From: Celerinatantimonas sp046054165
GTDB taxonomy: Bacteria > Pseudomonadota > Gammaproteobacteria > Enterobacterales > Celerinatantimonadaceae
Direction of reading: 5' to 3'
Length of the DNA: 64,000 bases
NCBI RefSeq assembly: GCF_046054165.1
Contig: NZ_JBFNXK010000019.1
Location: 1-64,000, forward strand
The stretch's first letter is position 1. The number at the start of each line of letters is the position of its first letter. Position numbers and translations under genes: made by a program. Positions 16,409 to 26,209 of this stretch are shown here, piece after piece. The notes beneath the pieces are model-generated. The model saw nothing but the letters and a program-made list of their open reading frames with translations, had not been told where the DNA came from and made no database searches.

Positions 16409-17998
16409 ATGAAAATCAGCTCAAAATTATATCTGTGTATTTCTGCACTTATTGCGATGATTGCAATTAATTTGTGGTGGAGCCAATCGGGGATGAATAA
16501 GCTCATTCATGCGATTGAATTTGTAACAGGCCCAGCCTGGTCAACAGCAGATGGCGCAATGGAAGGAACAATCGGGATACAAGCACAAATCATCACGTTG
16601 CAACGCTATGCCTCTGGCGAGTTGACCAAAGCAGACACCATTGCAGCCTTAAAAGAGCCCAGCCAACTCAGCGATGAATCCTTTGCACGATTAAAATCCG
16701 CAGGATTGACCGAAAAAGACAAGACGGAAGAATTAGATCAACAACTTGCCCATTTTAATCAGAAAAAACAAGCCTTACTGAATGCCCCTGCCGAGGATTT
16801 ACCAAGTAAATTGAACGAGCTTTTAGTTCAAGTCGATGCGATGCATAATTTCATCGGAGCATTAGAAGAAGCCGGAGATGAAAAGGTAGAACTAACCGCA
16901 GTGGAACTCGAAAAAACCATCACCAACATCAAATCTTTGGTCATCATCATCGCAATCATTACATTCATCATCAGTATCACCATTATCCTTTTTATCCGCT
17001 CGCTAGTCATCAACCCGCTGCATACGATGATCCAACGAGTGGCAGAGCTGGCCGGATCAAACGGGAATCTTAACTCACGCCTTGAGGTGAAAAGTGCTGA
17101 TGAAATCGGCCAGCTCGGACAGCACATTAATGAATTTATTAGCGTTGTCTATAAAGTGGTTGCGCAAGTAGTTCAAGCCATTGAAAACACCACCCAACTG
17201 GCTGAGCAAATTGGAAATAATCTACAACAAATTGACGACCGAGCACGCAAACAGAACCGAGATACCGAGCAAGTGGCCGCATCGATCCATCAGATGTCGA
17301 TATCTCTCGTCGAAGTAGCTAACGCCGCCCAACAAACCCAATCCAGTTCAACGGCAGTTCAACAGCGCTCCGAATCGGGTCAACAAACGCTACAAGGAAC
17401 GATGAATTCACTCAATGAAGTCGTTAGTTCAATGGCAGAAGCCTCCGATGTTATCAGTACTCTCGAACAAGATGGCCAGAATATTGGTTCTGTCATGGAG
17501 GTGATCCGAAGCATTGCCGAACAAACGAATCTATTGGCATTAAACGCCGCAATCGAAGCGGCTCGAGCCGGTGAATCCGGCCGTGGATTTGCAGTCGTTG
17601 CCGACGAAGTACGAAACTTAGCCAACCGTACCCATGAGTCAACGATTGAGATCCAAAGTGTGGTTGAGCGGATCCAGACCGGTTCCAGTAATGCTGCGAA
17701 AATGATGCGTGATTCTCAAGAATTAACCGATAAAGTCTCAGAACAAGCTCAGAATGCGATCCATTTGTTTAATGACATTATCACGTCGATCAAAGATTTT
17801 AATTACCAAAACCAACAAATCACCGCGAACACCGAAGAGCAAAGCTCCGTCTCCGAAGAACTGAACCATCGCGTGGCCGATATTTCTGAAGATGCCAGCG
17901 CCAATGCCAAACTGACGCTCGCATCCGTAGCGGTCAAAGATCAACTGCAACACGAAGTCAGCTCACTCAAACAACAAATTCAGCGCTTTGGAGTATAA
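16409..17998 (+). CDS. Methyl-accepting chemotaxis protein
   Basis: 529-residue transmembrane chemoreceptor. TM1 about 5-26, periplasmic four-helix-type sensor about 27-170, TM2 about 172-196, then HAMP and a long coiled cytoplasmic domain. The CheA/CheW-binding hairpin tip is ESGRGFAVVADEVRNLANRT. There is no C-terminal CheR-tethering pentapeptide. The ligand is unknown. An ACAGGAAAC box precedes the ATG. Monocistronic, followed by a 13-bp-stem terminator. Confidence 0.93.
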   Translation: MKISSKLYLCISALIAMIAINLWWSQSGMNKLIHAIEFVTGPAWSTADGAMEGTIGIQAQIITLQRYASGELTKADTIAALKEPSQLSDESFARLKSAGLTEKDKTEELDQQLAHFNQKKQALLNAPAEDLPSKLNELLVQVDAMHNFIGALEEAGDEKVELTAVELEKTITNIKSLVIIIAIITFIISITIILFIRSLVINPLHTMIQRVAELAGSNGNLNSRLEVKSADEIGQLGQHINEFISVVYKVVAQVVQAIENTTQLAEQIGNNLQQIDDRARKQNRDTEQVAASIHQMSISLVEVANAAQQTQSSSTAVQQRSESGQQTLQGTMNSLNEVVSSMAEASDVISTLEQDGQNIGSVMEVIRSIAEQTNLLALNAAIEAARAGESGRGFAVVADEVRNLANRTHESTIEIQSVVERIQTGSSNAAKMMRDSQELTDKVSEQAQNAIHLFNDIITSIKDFNYQNQQITANTEEQSSVSEELNHRVADISEDASANAKLTLASVAVKDQLQHEVSSLKQQIQRFGV

Positions 17999-18023
17999 CC
18001 GAAAGACAATGAGGTAGTATTTC

Positions 18024-18069
18024 AATAGCTGTTCCTAATAGTGCTCCCCTAGAATGAGGAACAGCTATT
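18024..18069 (+). terminator. Hairpin after the chemoreceptor gene
   Basis: AATAGCTGTTCCT and AGGAACAGCTATT form a perfect 13-bp stem with a 20-base loop, 26 bases after the stop. No clear T-run follows. Confidence 0.65.
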
Positions 18070-18569
18070 TAGGTCGTCCACCTTATAAACGTTAAGAGAT
18101 CCAGATCTTTTGCTTCTTCAGCACAAAAGGCTTTGCGGACACCATCATGACACATAGCCCTCTTTGAAAAGATATCCGCACCGTTTAAGAGTGACTCTGC
18201 CATGCCCCCAGAGTCTTGGCTCGCACAAGCGGGGATGGCTGATCCGATCAAATCGGACGGAGTTGTCTAGAAGCTGTAGCCATCAATAAATCACATTATA
18301 AATAGATCCAACACTATCTGAATGATTCAAGCCTTATTCTTGTTTGGTCACTTTTATTTTGAATTTTTTAGAACTTTTATACATAGCCAATGTCCTACAA
18401 AAATGTTGGCTTTTAACACCAACCTACAATCAGGTTTAGCGATACAGGAGATTCAGATACGCTTGTTTATCATAAACGGCCCCACTTTATCTGTTTCAAT
18501 GACTGAATAAATCTTCTGTCTCGTTAGAAAAATCCCGGAATCATCTAAAACGCAACTGGAGGATTCAGC
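18070..18569. other. Intergenic gap with a doubtful minus-strand frame
   Basis: 500 bases. A 60-codon frame at 18069-18251 (minus) starts at TTG or an internal ATG (MAESLLNGADIF...) and overlaps the upstream hairpin; it has no clear ribosome-binding site and no family was recognised. A small hairpin TCCGAT/ATCGGA lies near 18244-18258. The promoter of the downstream ABC operon should lie within 18400-18550. Confidence 0.35.
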
Positions 18570-19517
18570 ATGCTTACAGTAAGCACGTTGATGCGCAAAT
18601 ATGGACGATTCACCGCGGTCAAGGACGCCTCATTTTCAATACAATCCGGTGAGATTGTCGGCCTGTTAGGCCACAACGGCGCTGGTAAAACAACGATTTT
18701 AAAGATGCTCAGTGGCTATTTAGAGCCCCATCACGGAACTATCGAATTAGATGGGATTGATGTCGTCACTCACCCCAAAATAGCTCAGCAGCAGATCGGG
18801 TATCTGCCAGAAAACCTGCCCGTCTATTCGGAAATGTCCATCGCCGATTATTTATACTATGCGGCTGCGATCAAAGGGATCCCGGAAAAAGAACACGATC
18901 AACACATCCGGCGAGTCATTCAGGCCACCGACATTGCCGATAAACTGCTCGCTTCTATCGGGACACTCTCCCGAGGTTACAAACAGCGGGTTGGAGTGGC
19001 TCAGGCGTTGTTGGGCGATCCTAAATTTCTTATTCTCGATGAGCCGACCAATGGCCTCGACCCCACCCAAACGGCGCAAATGCGGCAATTGATCCGACAA
19101 GCTTCACATCATGCAACGATTATCTTATCCACGCATATTATGCAGGAGGTTGAAGCGCTGTGTGATCGGGTCCTAATCATCCGCGGGGGAGAGCTGGCGA
19201 TGGATGCTCAATTAGCCGACTTACGCCAGACCCACCAGCTTCATCTCCACTGCTCTCTCAATGACTCCGAAATCCAATCCTTACCTCAAACACTCTCCGA
19301 TATTCAGGCCATCCACCCTCTTCCAGATAGTGGTGATGGTCACTATCAAATTGAGCTCACTCCTCAGGCTGAACTTACTCATGCCTGCCGGGATATCGCT
19401 CAAACCGTCGTGGCCCATGGCGATTTATATACTCTTCAACCTCAGCAAATGAACCTTGAAACTCTGTTTCGTCAGGTCAACCAACAGCCACTCAAGGAGG
19501 ATACCCATGCAGCCTAA
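18570..19517 (+). CDS. ABC transporter ATPase, GldA/NosF-like
   Basis: 315 residues. Walker A GHNGAGKTT near residue 34, Q-loop GYLPENLPVYSEMSI, signature LSRGYKQRVGVA (SR in place of SGG, as is common in this subfamily) near 133, Walker B FLILDEPTNGLD near 150, and H-loop LSTH. The C-terminal 90 residues are a regulatory extension typical of the CcmA/GldA group. AACTGGAGG precedes the ATG. The stop overlaps the next gene by 11 bases. It powers the exporter-like permease encoded next. Confidence 0.9.
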   Translation: MLTVSTLMRKYGRFTAVKDASFSIQSGEIVGLLGHNGAGKTTILKMLSGYLEPHHGTIELDGIDVVTHPKIAQQQIGYLPENLPVYSEMSIADYLYYAAAIKGIPEKEHDQHIRRVIQATDIADKLLASIGTLSRGYKQRVGVAQALLGDPKFLILDEPTNGLDPTQTAQMRQLIRQASHHATIILSTHIMQEVEALCDRVLIIRGGELAMDAQLADLRQTHQLHLHCSLNDSEIQSLPQTLSDIQAIHPLPDSGDGHYQIELTPQAELTHACRDIAQTVVAHGDLYTLQPQQMNLETLFRQVNQQPLKEDTHAA

Positions 19518-22377
19518 TACGACGACCACCGTATCGCTTCGTCATATTGCCGGCAAAGAGGTTCAGTTGTTTTTTGCCTCCCCGATTGCTTACCTGTTCT
19601 TAGCGGCTTTTGCAGCCATCACGCTCTTTATTTTTTTCTGGGGAGAAGCATTTTTCGCACGCAATATCGCCGATCTCAAACCCTTATTCGAGTGGATGCC
19701 GCTGCTGCTTATTTTTCTTTGTAGTACGCTGACCATGCGCATGTGGAGTGAAGAACGCCGCTCCGGGACACTCGAATATCTACTCACTCGCCCGATCTCG
19801 TTGTATCGGTTTGTATTGGGGAAATTCGGTGGATGTTTAGTCCTGCTGCTGATCGCACTGATTGTCACCTTGCCTCTGCCCATCACCGTTTCTCTGCTTG
19901 GACAACTCGACTGGGGACCGGTCTGGTCGGCTTATTTGGCGACACTGCTGTTGGGCGCCAGTTATCTGGCCGTCGGGCTATTTGTCTCATCGCGCTGTGA
20001 TAATCAGATTGTCAGCCTGATCGTCTCCTGTGCTATCTGTGGTGTTTTCTATCTGTTGGGAAGTCCGATCATTACCAATCTGTTCAGCACGGAGGGAGCA
20101 CACTGGCTGCGTCTTCTCGGCAGCGGTTCTCGTTTTGACGCCATTACTCGCGGCGTGCTGGATTTTCGGGATCTCTATTATTACATCAGTCTGGTGGTTG
20201 TTTTCTTAACGTTAAATGGATACATGCTGGAGCGGGAGCGCTGGGCATTGGGGATCCCATCGAAACGGCACCGTTTCATTAATCGAATTGCCGGATTACT
20301 CATTCTGAATGTATTACTGACCAATGTTTGGCTTAGCCAGCTCAGCTCATTACGGATCGATACCACCGAAGGGAAAATTTATACCTTATCCAAAGCGACC
20401 GACCATATTTTGACTCATCTGAATGAACCCTTGTTAATCGAAGGTTACTTTAGCCATAAAACCCACCCGCTGTTAGCGCCATTGGTGCCTCAGTTGGAAA
20501 ATCTGCTTCAGGAATATGCGGTGCATGGCCACGGGAAAGTTCGGGTACAATTTGCAGATCCCACCCAAAACCCGGAAGCGGCAAAACAAGCCGTAGGCCG
20601 TTATGGCATTCACCCGGTCCCGTTTCAGGTCGATAACCGCTATCAGTCTTCAGTCGTCAGTTCCTATTTTAATGTTGTCGTCTCCTATGGTGACCAATAT
20701 AAGGTTCTCAATTTCAGCGATCTGATTAGTGCCAAAATGGGGCCTGATCACCGTCCTCAAATCGCACTCCGTAATCCGGAAAAAGATCTGACGGCCGCAA
20801 TCAGTCATGTCATTCATGATTATCAGTCTTCGGGAAATTTATTTAACACCGTAGCCTCAACTCTAACATTTACCGGTTATCTGTCGGCGAGCCCCATGCT
20901 GCCGAAACCACTTGAGCAGTACCGGCAAATCATGACTAAAACCTTAACCGACATGCAGCAGCAGGCCAAAGGGCGCTTCAAATTCCGCTTTATGGATCCA
21001 TCAAGTGATCCGCAGATGGCTCAGCAAATTGCTAAAAAATATGGCTTCAAACCCATGGCGACGAATTTGTTAAGCCAGCAGCGGTTCTATTTTTACATGA
21101 CGCTTTCCGATGGCCAGCAACAGGTTCAGATCCCGTTAGGGGATATCAAAGGCAGTGATTTTAAACGGAATCTACAGGCCGGGATCAAACACTTTGCTAA
21201 AGGGTTTACCAAAACGATCGCATTGGTGACTCCGGGAAATCAGTCGCCTTATGCTCAGGGGCCTCATTTTAGGCAACTCACGCGCTATCTCAGCCGAAGC
21301 TTTGATGTCCGCCATGAATCACTACAAAACGGACAAGTGAGTGGTGATGCCGACCTGCTGATGGTGATGGCGCCTTCGCAATTGGATCAAAAACAGTTGT
21401 TTGCCATCGATCAATACCTGATGCAAGGTGGAACCGTCATTGCAGCCGCGTCTCCTTACCAACTGAGTTTTGACCAACAAGGGATCCATCTCGCCCCTCA
21501 CGCGGGTTTATTCCTCAAATGGTTACACCACATGGGCGTGACGATTCCATCAAAAGTGGTGATGGATCCTCAGAATACAGCGCTACCGATTCCGGTAACC
21601 CGGACCATCGGCGGAGTTCCGATCCAGCAATATGAAATGATCGATTATCCCTATTTAGTCGATGTCCGAGCCAATGGGATGAACGCCAAAAATCCGATCA
21701 CCAATGGCTTATCACAAGCGACTTTTTCATGGGCCTCACCGATCCAGATCCAAAAAACGGCAGGAATGAAGGTCACACCACTGCTGCATAGCTCCGACCA
21801 GAGCTGGCTGAGTGATGAAACTAACGTCATGCCTAAAATTGCCGGAAATAAACTGGAACCGTTCCGTCCAGATTCAGCAACCCAAGCATCGACTTTAGGC
21901 GTCATGCTTCAGGGTCGATTTAACTCATACTTTGCCGGAAAAGCATCGCCACTGCTGCAAGCCACGGATCACCCATCGGATCCACATGCTGCAACGGTGA
22001 AAAAGGCACCGACACAAATAGGTTCGGTATTGCAACAGTCGGCTGACTCCGCACGATTGATCGTGTTTAGTTCACCCTCGATGGCTCGAGATCAGGTGTT
22101 GAACCTGACCAGTAGCGCTCATCAGAGCCGTTATCTGAACACGTTGAAACTCCTCGATAACAGTGCGCATTACGCGCTGGAAGATACCGCGCTGTTAAAT
22201 ATCCGGCCACGCAGTCATTTCGACCGAACCTTGTTGCCTATGGATCATCAAACGCAACAGTTCTGGGAATATCTGAACTACGCTCTGGCCGCTATCGCAC
22301 TGCTCATCATTGCTCTGATCCGGCGGATCCAGAAGGCTAAGAAAGTGCGTCGTTACCAACAACTATTCATCGACTAA
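19507..22377 (+). CDS. Fused ABC-2 permease and GldG-like auxiliary protein
   Basis: About 956 residues from ATG 19507, chosen because AAGGAGG lies 6 bases upstream. Residues about 1-240 are a six-helix ABC-2 permease (GldF-like; RMWSEERRSGTLEYLLTRPIS is typical). Residues about 265-900 are the GldG/ABC_transp_aux region (TLSKATDHILTHLNEPLLIEGYF, DPTQNPEAAKQAVGRYG, DPSSDPQMAQQIAKKYGF, MVMAPSQLDQKQLFAIDQYL), closed by a final TM helix and basic tail. GldF and GldG are separate in flavobacteria. The system is widespread outside gliders and its substrate is unknown. Confidence 0.88.
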   Translation: MQPNTTTTVSLRHIAGKEVQLFFASPIAYLFLAAFAAITLFIFFWGEAFFARNIADLKPLFEWMPLLLIFLCSTLTMRMWSEERRSGTLEYLLTRPISLYRFVLGKFGGCLVLLLIALIVTLPLPITVSLLGQLDWGPVWSAYLATLLLGASYLAVGLFVSSRCDNQIVSLIVSCAICGVFYLLGSPIITNLFSTEGAHWLRLLGSGSRFDAITRGVLDFRDLYYYISLVVVFLTLNGYMLERERWALGIPSKRHRFINRIAGLLILNVLLTNVWLSQLSSLRIDTTEGKIYTLSKATDHILTHLNEPLLIEGYFSHKTHPLLAPLVPQLENLLQEYAVHGHGKVRVQFADPTQNPEAAKQAVGRYGIHPVPFQVDNRYQSSVVSSYFNVVVSYGDQYKVLNFSDLISAKMGPDHRPQIALRNPEKDLTAAISHVIHDYQSSGNLFNTVASTLTFTGYLSASPMLPKPLEQYRQIMTKTLTDMQQQAKGRFKFRFMDPSSDPQMAQQIAKKYGFKPMATNLLSQQRFYFYMTLSDGQQQVQIPLGDIKGSDFKRNLQAGIKHFAKGFTKTIALVTPGNQSPYAQGPHFRQLTRYLSRSFDVRHESLQNGQVSGDADLLMVMAPSQLDQKQLFAIDQYLMQGGTVIAAASPYQLSFDQQGIHLAPHAGLFLKWLHHMGVTIPSKVVMDPQNTALPIPVTRTIGGVPIQQYEMIDYPYLVDVRANGMNAKNPITNGLSQATFSWASPIQIQKTAGMKVTPLLHSSDQSWLSDETNVMPKIAGNKLEPFRPDSATQASTLGVMLQGRFNSYFAGKASPLLQATDHPSDPHAATVKKAPTQIGSVLQQSADSARLIVFSSPSMARDQVLNLTSSAHQSRYLNTLKLLDNSAHYALEDTALLNIRPRSHFDRTLLPMDHQTQQFWEYLNYALAAIALLIIALIRRIQKAKKVRRYQQLFID

Positions 22378-22387
22378 GAGGCTCGTT

Positions 22388-23329
22388 ATGTTAAAAAAAA
22401 TCACGATTGTCTTAGTAATTGTCTTGATCGTACAGCTAGGGATAAGTGCAGCCATATTCTGGCATCAGAGCCAATTACGCCATAAACAGCAGGCTCATCT
22501 GCTGCTGAGCTTCAAGCCACAACAGGTTTCCCACCTGATTATTGAAGGTGATGACGCCAAACTATCATTGGTGAAACAACAGGGGCATTGGGTGATTCCC
22601 GAATTATCGAAATTGCCAGCGGATGCAGTTCGGGTTCAGGAATTACTGGAACAGTTAAGCACGTTGAAAAGCGCCTGGCCTGTTGCCGATTCGCCACAGG
22701 CTCAGCAGCGTTTTAAGGTCGCTAAATCTCACTTTCATCGTCATCTGGAACTGCTTTCGGATACCGGAACCATTGCCAATCTCTATTTGGGCTCTTCACC
22801 GGAATTTCGTCAGGTTCATCTGCGCCGAGAAGAAGACACCGCTATCTATCGAGTTCCTTTAACCGTCTATCCGCTCCCGACCAGCGCTCAGCAATGGCTA
22901 GATAAAGGCCTGTTGCAAGCTCATGCTGATGAAATCACTGGACCGGATTTTCAGATCAAGAAAGTCAAACAGGTTTGGCAATGGCAGGGACAACCAGCAC
23001 CTGATAAACAGGTGTTGAGTCAGGAACAGGCCAGTTTATTCGCCAATGCGATCAGCCATTTGATGATCCAAAAAATTGCAGCAACACCGATTAATGGCGC
23101 CGCTCAAGCGCAACTCACGGTAAAACAAGCGGGGAAAACGTTCAGTTATCAGCTTTGGCATCAGGATAAGCGCTATCAGATTGCCCGCAGTGACTATACT
23201 CAGCGCTTTAGCATCAGCCAAACGCAGTATCAGCAACTGACTCGTTACCACGCAAAAACCTTATTACACCTTCCAAAAACCAAGGACAAAAACAGTCCCA
23301 AAGCGCCGCCAGTAGCAGCCGCTCATTAA
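22388..23329 (+). CDS. DUF4340 protein, partner of the Gld-like ABC system
   Basis: 313 residues with an N-terminal membrane anchor (about 4-27) and a periplasmic DUF4340 region built of repeats beginning VSHLIIEGDDAKLSLVKQQG and HWVIPELSKLPAD. DUF4340 proteins habitually follow gldG-like genes, as here 10 bases downstream. Probably an envelope component of the transporter; the molecular role is not established. Last gene of the operon, before a strong terminator. Confidence 0.85.
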   Translation: MLKKITIVLVIVLIVQLGISAAIFWHQSQLRHKQQAHLLLSFKPQQVSHLIIEGDDAKLSLVKQQGHWVIPELSKLPADAVRVQELLEQLSTLKSAWPVADSPQAQQRFKVAKSHFHRHLELLSDTGTIANLYLGSSPEFRQVHLRREEDTAIYRVPLTVYPLPTSAQQWLDKGLLQAHADEITGPDFQIKKVKQVWQWQGQPAPDKQVLSQEQASLFANAISHLMIQKIAATPINGAAQAQLTVKQAGKTFSYQLWHQDKRYQIARSDYTQRFSISQTQYQQLTRYHAKTLLHLPKTKDKNSPKAPPVAAAH

Positions 23330-23337
23330 ATCTGAAT

Positions 23338-23359
23338 CCGCCCTTCGGGGCGGTTTTTT
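23338..23359 (+). terminator. Rho-independent terminator of the Gld-like operon
   Basis: CCGCC/GGCGG stem around CTTCGGG, followed by six T. It touches the stop codon of the convergent gntR gene. Confidence 0.92.
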
Positions 23360-24098
23360 ACTTTAAGATCGCTTCAGTTTCGACGCGGCATTGACTGTCA
23401 ATTCGAATACAAACGGCATCATGACGCCAATATTCAAACTCACTATCAATTAATTCTCCCGCCTGATTATAGTTGACCCGGATAATTTTCAGCACCATTT
23501 GCCCGGGGCTCAAGTGCAGTGCTTTCGCAACCGATGCCGGAGCCGCAGCAGGCTGAACATCAAACCGGGAGCGGCTATTGCGATAACCATACCGTTGCCG
23601 ATACAACTCCGTGAGCGATTGCGTTAAATCTTCCTTTAAAATATCCGGAAAATAGCGACTCACCAGACAGTTTTCCACCAGCAACACCGCCCGACCATCA
23701 ATAGAACGGCGACGAGTTAACCGTTCAATCGGTGTCAGTGGTTCCAGTTCCATCACTCGCATCAGCTCAGGTGATGCCAGCTCACTTTGGATACTTAAAA
23801 CTTCGGTATCAGCGCGGCGATGTTGTTCTTCAACCATCCGGTGGAAATGGCTACGACTCAGCGGATTATAAATCAACCGAGGCACTGCCACGAACCAACC
23901 TCGGCGCCCTTCCCGATAAATCAGCCCTTCCGCCTCCAATGCAGACAAGGCATCTTTTAAAGTCATACGGGAGACAGCAAACAACTCACTGAGCTGGCGC
24001 TCCGATGGCAGTTTATGGTCCTTATCAAACACACCCGCATCTAATTGCTGGCGGAGTTGTTCTCGGATCTGGTGGATCCGCAGTGGGCTATCAGACAT
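23358..24098 (-). CDS. GntR-family regulator (HutC subfamily, UTRA domain)
   Basis: 246 residues. N-terminal winged helix with LPSERQLSELFAVSRMTLKDALSALEAEGLIYREGRRGWFV (about 25-66, given here as contiguous family blocks). The UTRA effector-binding domain spans about 90-240 (TPIERLTRRRSIDG, LVENCLVSRYFPD, VLKIIRVNYNQAGELIDSEFEYW). Divergent from the transporter operon and presumably its repressor, relieved by the imported compound. A palindrome with the HutC-type GTNTANAC core lies 12 bases before its start. Confidence 0.9.
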   Translation of the reverse strand: MSDSPLRIHQIREQLRQQLDAGVFDKDHKLPSERQLSELFAVSRMTLKDALSALEAEGLIYREGRRGWFVAVPRLIYNPLSRSHFHRMVEEQHRRADTEVLSIQSELASPELMRVMELEPLTPIERLTRRRSIDGRAVLLVENCLVSRYFPDILKEDLTQSLTELYRQRYGYRNSRSRFDVQPAAAPASVAKALHLSPGQMVLKIIRVNYNQAGELIDSEFEYWRHDAVCIRIDSQCRVETEAILK

Positions 24099-24109
24099 CC
24101 CTTCTCCAA

Positions 24110-24123
24110 TTGGTCTATACCAA
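24110..24123. promoter_or_regulatory. GntR/HutC-type operator
   Basis: TTGGTCTATACCAA has 5-bp arms TTGGT/ACCAA and contains GTCTATAC, which fits the GTNTANAC core of HutC-subfamily regulators. It lies between the divergent gntR and binding-protein genes and would support autoregulation. Confidence 0.7.
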
Positions 24124-24316
24124 ATAAATCATCGCTTAAACTATAGTAAACAATCTTTATGAACGAAAATAGTGCGCTAAATCACTTTAAAAAACACTTG
24201 ATTGAATGATTAATAACCATCATATTCATAAATGTGTCATTTTTTTGAATTAAAGATGTCACTTAATCAGATTACGTTTAGATAAACTTTTTTCTGATCT
24301 AGTCCAGGAGACACTC

Positions 24317-25369
24317 ATGAATAAATGGATGATGACGCTCGGCGCTCTGTCGTCGCTTTGCACTACTCAACTCGCTTTTGCGAATACGAACCTTCAGCCA
24401 CTCATTCAGAAAGCCCAACAGGAAGGCGCTGTCGTCAGTGTCGGAATGCCAGATAGCTGGGCTAACTGGAAAGATACCTGGCGCGATTTAGCGAGTAAAT
24501 ATGGCCTGAAACATCAGGACACCGACATGAGCTCTGCTCAGGAGATCGCAAAATTTGCAGCGGAAAAACAACATGCCACCGCGGATATCGGCGATATCGG
24601 CTTTGCATTTGCCCGGGTCGCGAAAGCCAAAGGAATTTTGCAACCCTACAAACCCAGCCACTGGAAAGATATTCCCAACTGGGCGAAGGACAAAGACGGC
24701 TACTGGGCTTTAGGATATACAGGAACCATCGCTTTTATCATCAACAACAATCTGGTTAAAAATCCCCCACATAGTTGGCATGACTTAATTAACGGAAAAT
24801 ATCGAGTCACCATTGGTGATGTCGGCTCTGCCGCACAAGCGAATAATGCCGTTTTGGCCGCAGCGATTGCCAATGGCGGCGATGAAACCAACATCAAACC
24901 GGCGTTAACTCTCTTTGCAACACTTGCTAAACAAGGACGCCTCTCCCTCAATGATCCCAGTATTGCCAATCTCGAAAAAGGCGAAGTCGCTGTAGGTGTG
25001 ATGTGGGATTTCAATGCATTGAACTATCGCGATAAAATAGACCGCAGTCGCTTTACGGTACTTATCCCTTCAGATGGTTCGGTGATCTCCGGCTATACCA
25101 CGATCATTAATAAATATGCCCCTCATCCAAACGCTGCCAAACTAGCCCGCGAATACATTTTTAGCGATGCCGGTCAGATTAACTTAGCCCGAGGCTATGC
25201 TCGTCCAATTCGAACTCAGATTGCGTTACCGGATGATGTTAAAGCGAAATTACTACCGAATGATGAATATAAAAATGCCAAGCCGATTCATGACTTCAAA
25301 GCCTGGCAGAAAACCGCCCGACATCTGCCTCAGCTATGGCAAAGTCAGGTCTTAATCTATCAGCAGTAG
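24317..25369 (+). CDS. Periplasmic substrate-binding protein of an ABC importer
   Basis: 350 residues, family 1 (PotD/FutA/PhnS-like) binding protein with a signal peptide ending near AFA (about 22). Family landmarks are QQEGAVVSVGMPDSWANW, ADIGDIGFAFARVAKAKG, GYTGTIAFIINNNLVK and the C-terminal AREYIFSDAGQINLARGYARPIR. The ligand cannot be read from sequence; the operon context suggests a phosphorus-containing organic. AGGAGA precedes the ATG. First gene of a six-gene run. Confidence 0.87.
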   Translation: MNKWMMTLGALSSLCTTQLAFANTNLQPLIQKAQQEGAVVSVGMPDSWANWKDTWRDLASKYGLKHQDTDMSSAQEIAKFAAEKQHATADIGDIGFAFARVAKAKGILQPYKPSHWKDIPNWAKDKDGYWALGYTGTIAFIINNNLVKNPPHSWHDLINGKYRVTIGDVGSAAQANNAVLAAAIANGGDETNIKPALTLFATLAKQGRLSLNDPSIANLEKGEVAVGVMWDFNALNYRDKIDRSRFTVLIPSDGSVISGYTTIINKYAPHPNAAKLAREYIFSDAGQINLARGYARPIRTQIALPDDVKAKLLPNDEYKNAKPIHDFKAWQKTARHLPQLWQSQVLIYQQ

Positions 25370-25378
25370 AGGCCTGTG

Positions 25379-26209
25379 ATGTCCAACTCTGTAATCTATA
25401 TTATCATTGATGGATTAAGTGATCAGGTAGCCCGACAACAGATGGGCTATCTGTTTGCCTTAACGGAAGCCGGTCAGGCCAGCTATTACACGCTGCAATG
25501 TGAGCTGCCTTCGCTATCCCGACCTTTATATGAGTGTCTGCTCACCGGTGCCACACCGGTCGAAAGCGGTATCGTCCACAATGGCGTTCAGCGCCGCTCG
25601 AATCAAGTCAGTTTGTTTGATCTGGTGCGCTCGACGCAGAAAACAACTGCGGCAGCGGCTTATCACTGGTTCAGCGAATTATACAATCGCTCCCCTTATT
25701 CAGCGCGCCGGGATCGTTTTACGCATGATCCAACGTTAGCCATTCAGCACGGGATTTTTTATCATCAGGATCACTATCCAGATGAACATGTGTTTCTGGA
25801 TGCGGACTATTTGCGCTGCCAATACCAGCCGGATTTACTGCTGATCCATCCGATGAATATCGATGATGCCGGTCATCATTTTGGTCTTGATTCCAGTGAA
25901 TACCGCAATCAGGCTCGGCAAACTGATTTACTGTTATCTCACTATCTACCGGAATGGATGGCTGAAGGTTACCAAATTATCATCACCGCCGATCATGGCA
26001 TGACAGCCGATAAAATGCATGGCGGTCGGCAACCCTGCGAACGGGAAGTGCCCCTTTTTGTCATCGGGGATCACTTCAGCCACAACCTGGATATTGTGCC
26101 ACGGCAAAAAGAACTCTGTGGTTGTATTGCTTCACTCATGGGGATCGCAAATCACCATAAACCCATCTGTAAAGCATTGCTCAAGGAGACCTTATGCCTC
26201 GATGGATAA
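25379..26209 (+). CDS. Alkaline-phosphatase-superfamily phosphodiesterase/phosphonohydrolase-like enzyme
   Basis: About 276 residues, NPP/phosphonoacetate-hydrolase type. Features: an early metal Asp in IYIIIDGLSD, candidate nucleophile in LPSLSRPLYE, then HPMNIDDAGHHFG, and ITADHGM with metal Asp/His. No signal peptide, so it acts in the cytosol on an imported compound. ATG 25379 is preferred over GTG 25376 by spacing from AGAGG. It lies inside the importer operon, 9 bases after the binding-protein gene; this is the main clue that the substrate is a phosphodiester or phosphonate. Confidence 0.8.
   Translation: MSNSVIYIIIDGLSDQVARQQMGYLFALTEAGQASYYTLQCELPSLSRPLYECLLTGATPVESGIVHNGVQRRSNQVSLFDLVRSTQKTTAAAAYHWFSELYNRSPYSARRDRFTHDPTLAIQHGIFYHQDHYPDEHVFLDADYLRCQYQPDLLLIHPMNIDDAGHHFGLDSSEYRNQARQTDLLLSHYLPEWMAEGYQIIITADHGMTADKMHGGRQPCEREVPLFVIGDHFSHNLDIVPRQKELCGCIASLMGIANHHKPICKALLKETLCLDG

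Noticed and set aside
18322..18510. 62-codon hydrophobic frame in the gap before the Gld-like operon.
   Set aside because: No ribosome-binding site, low-complexity start and no family; it may be part of an untranslated leader.
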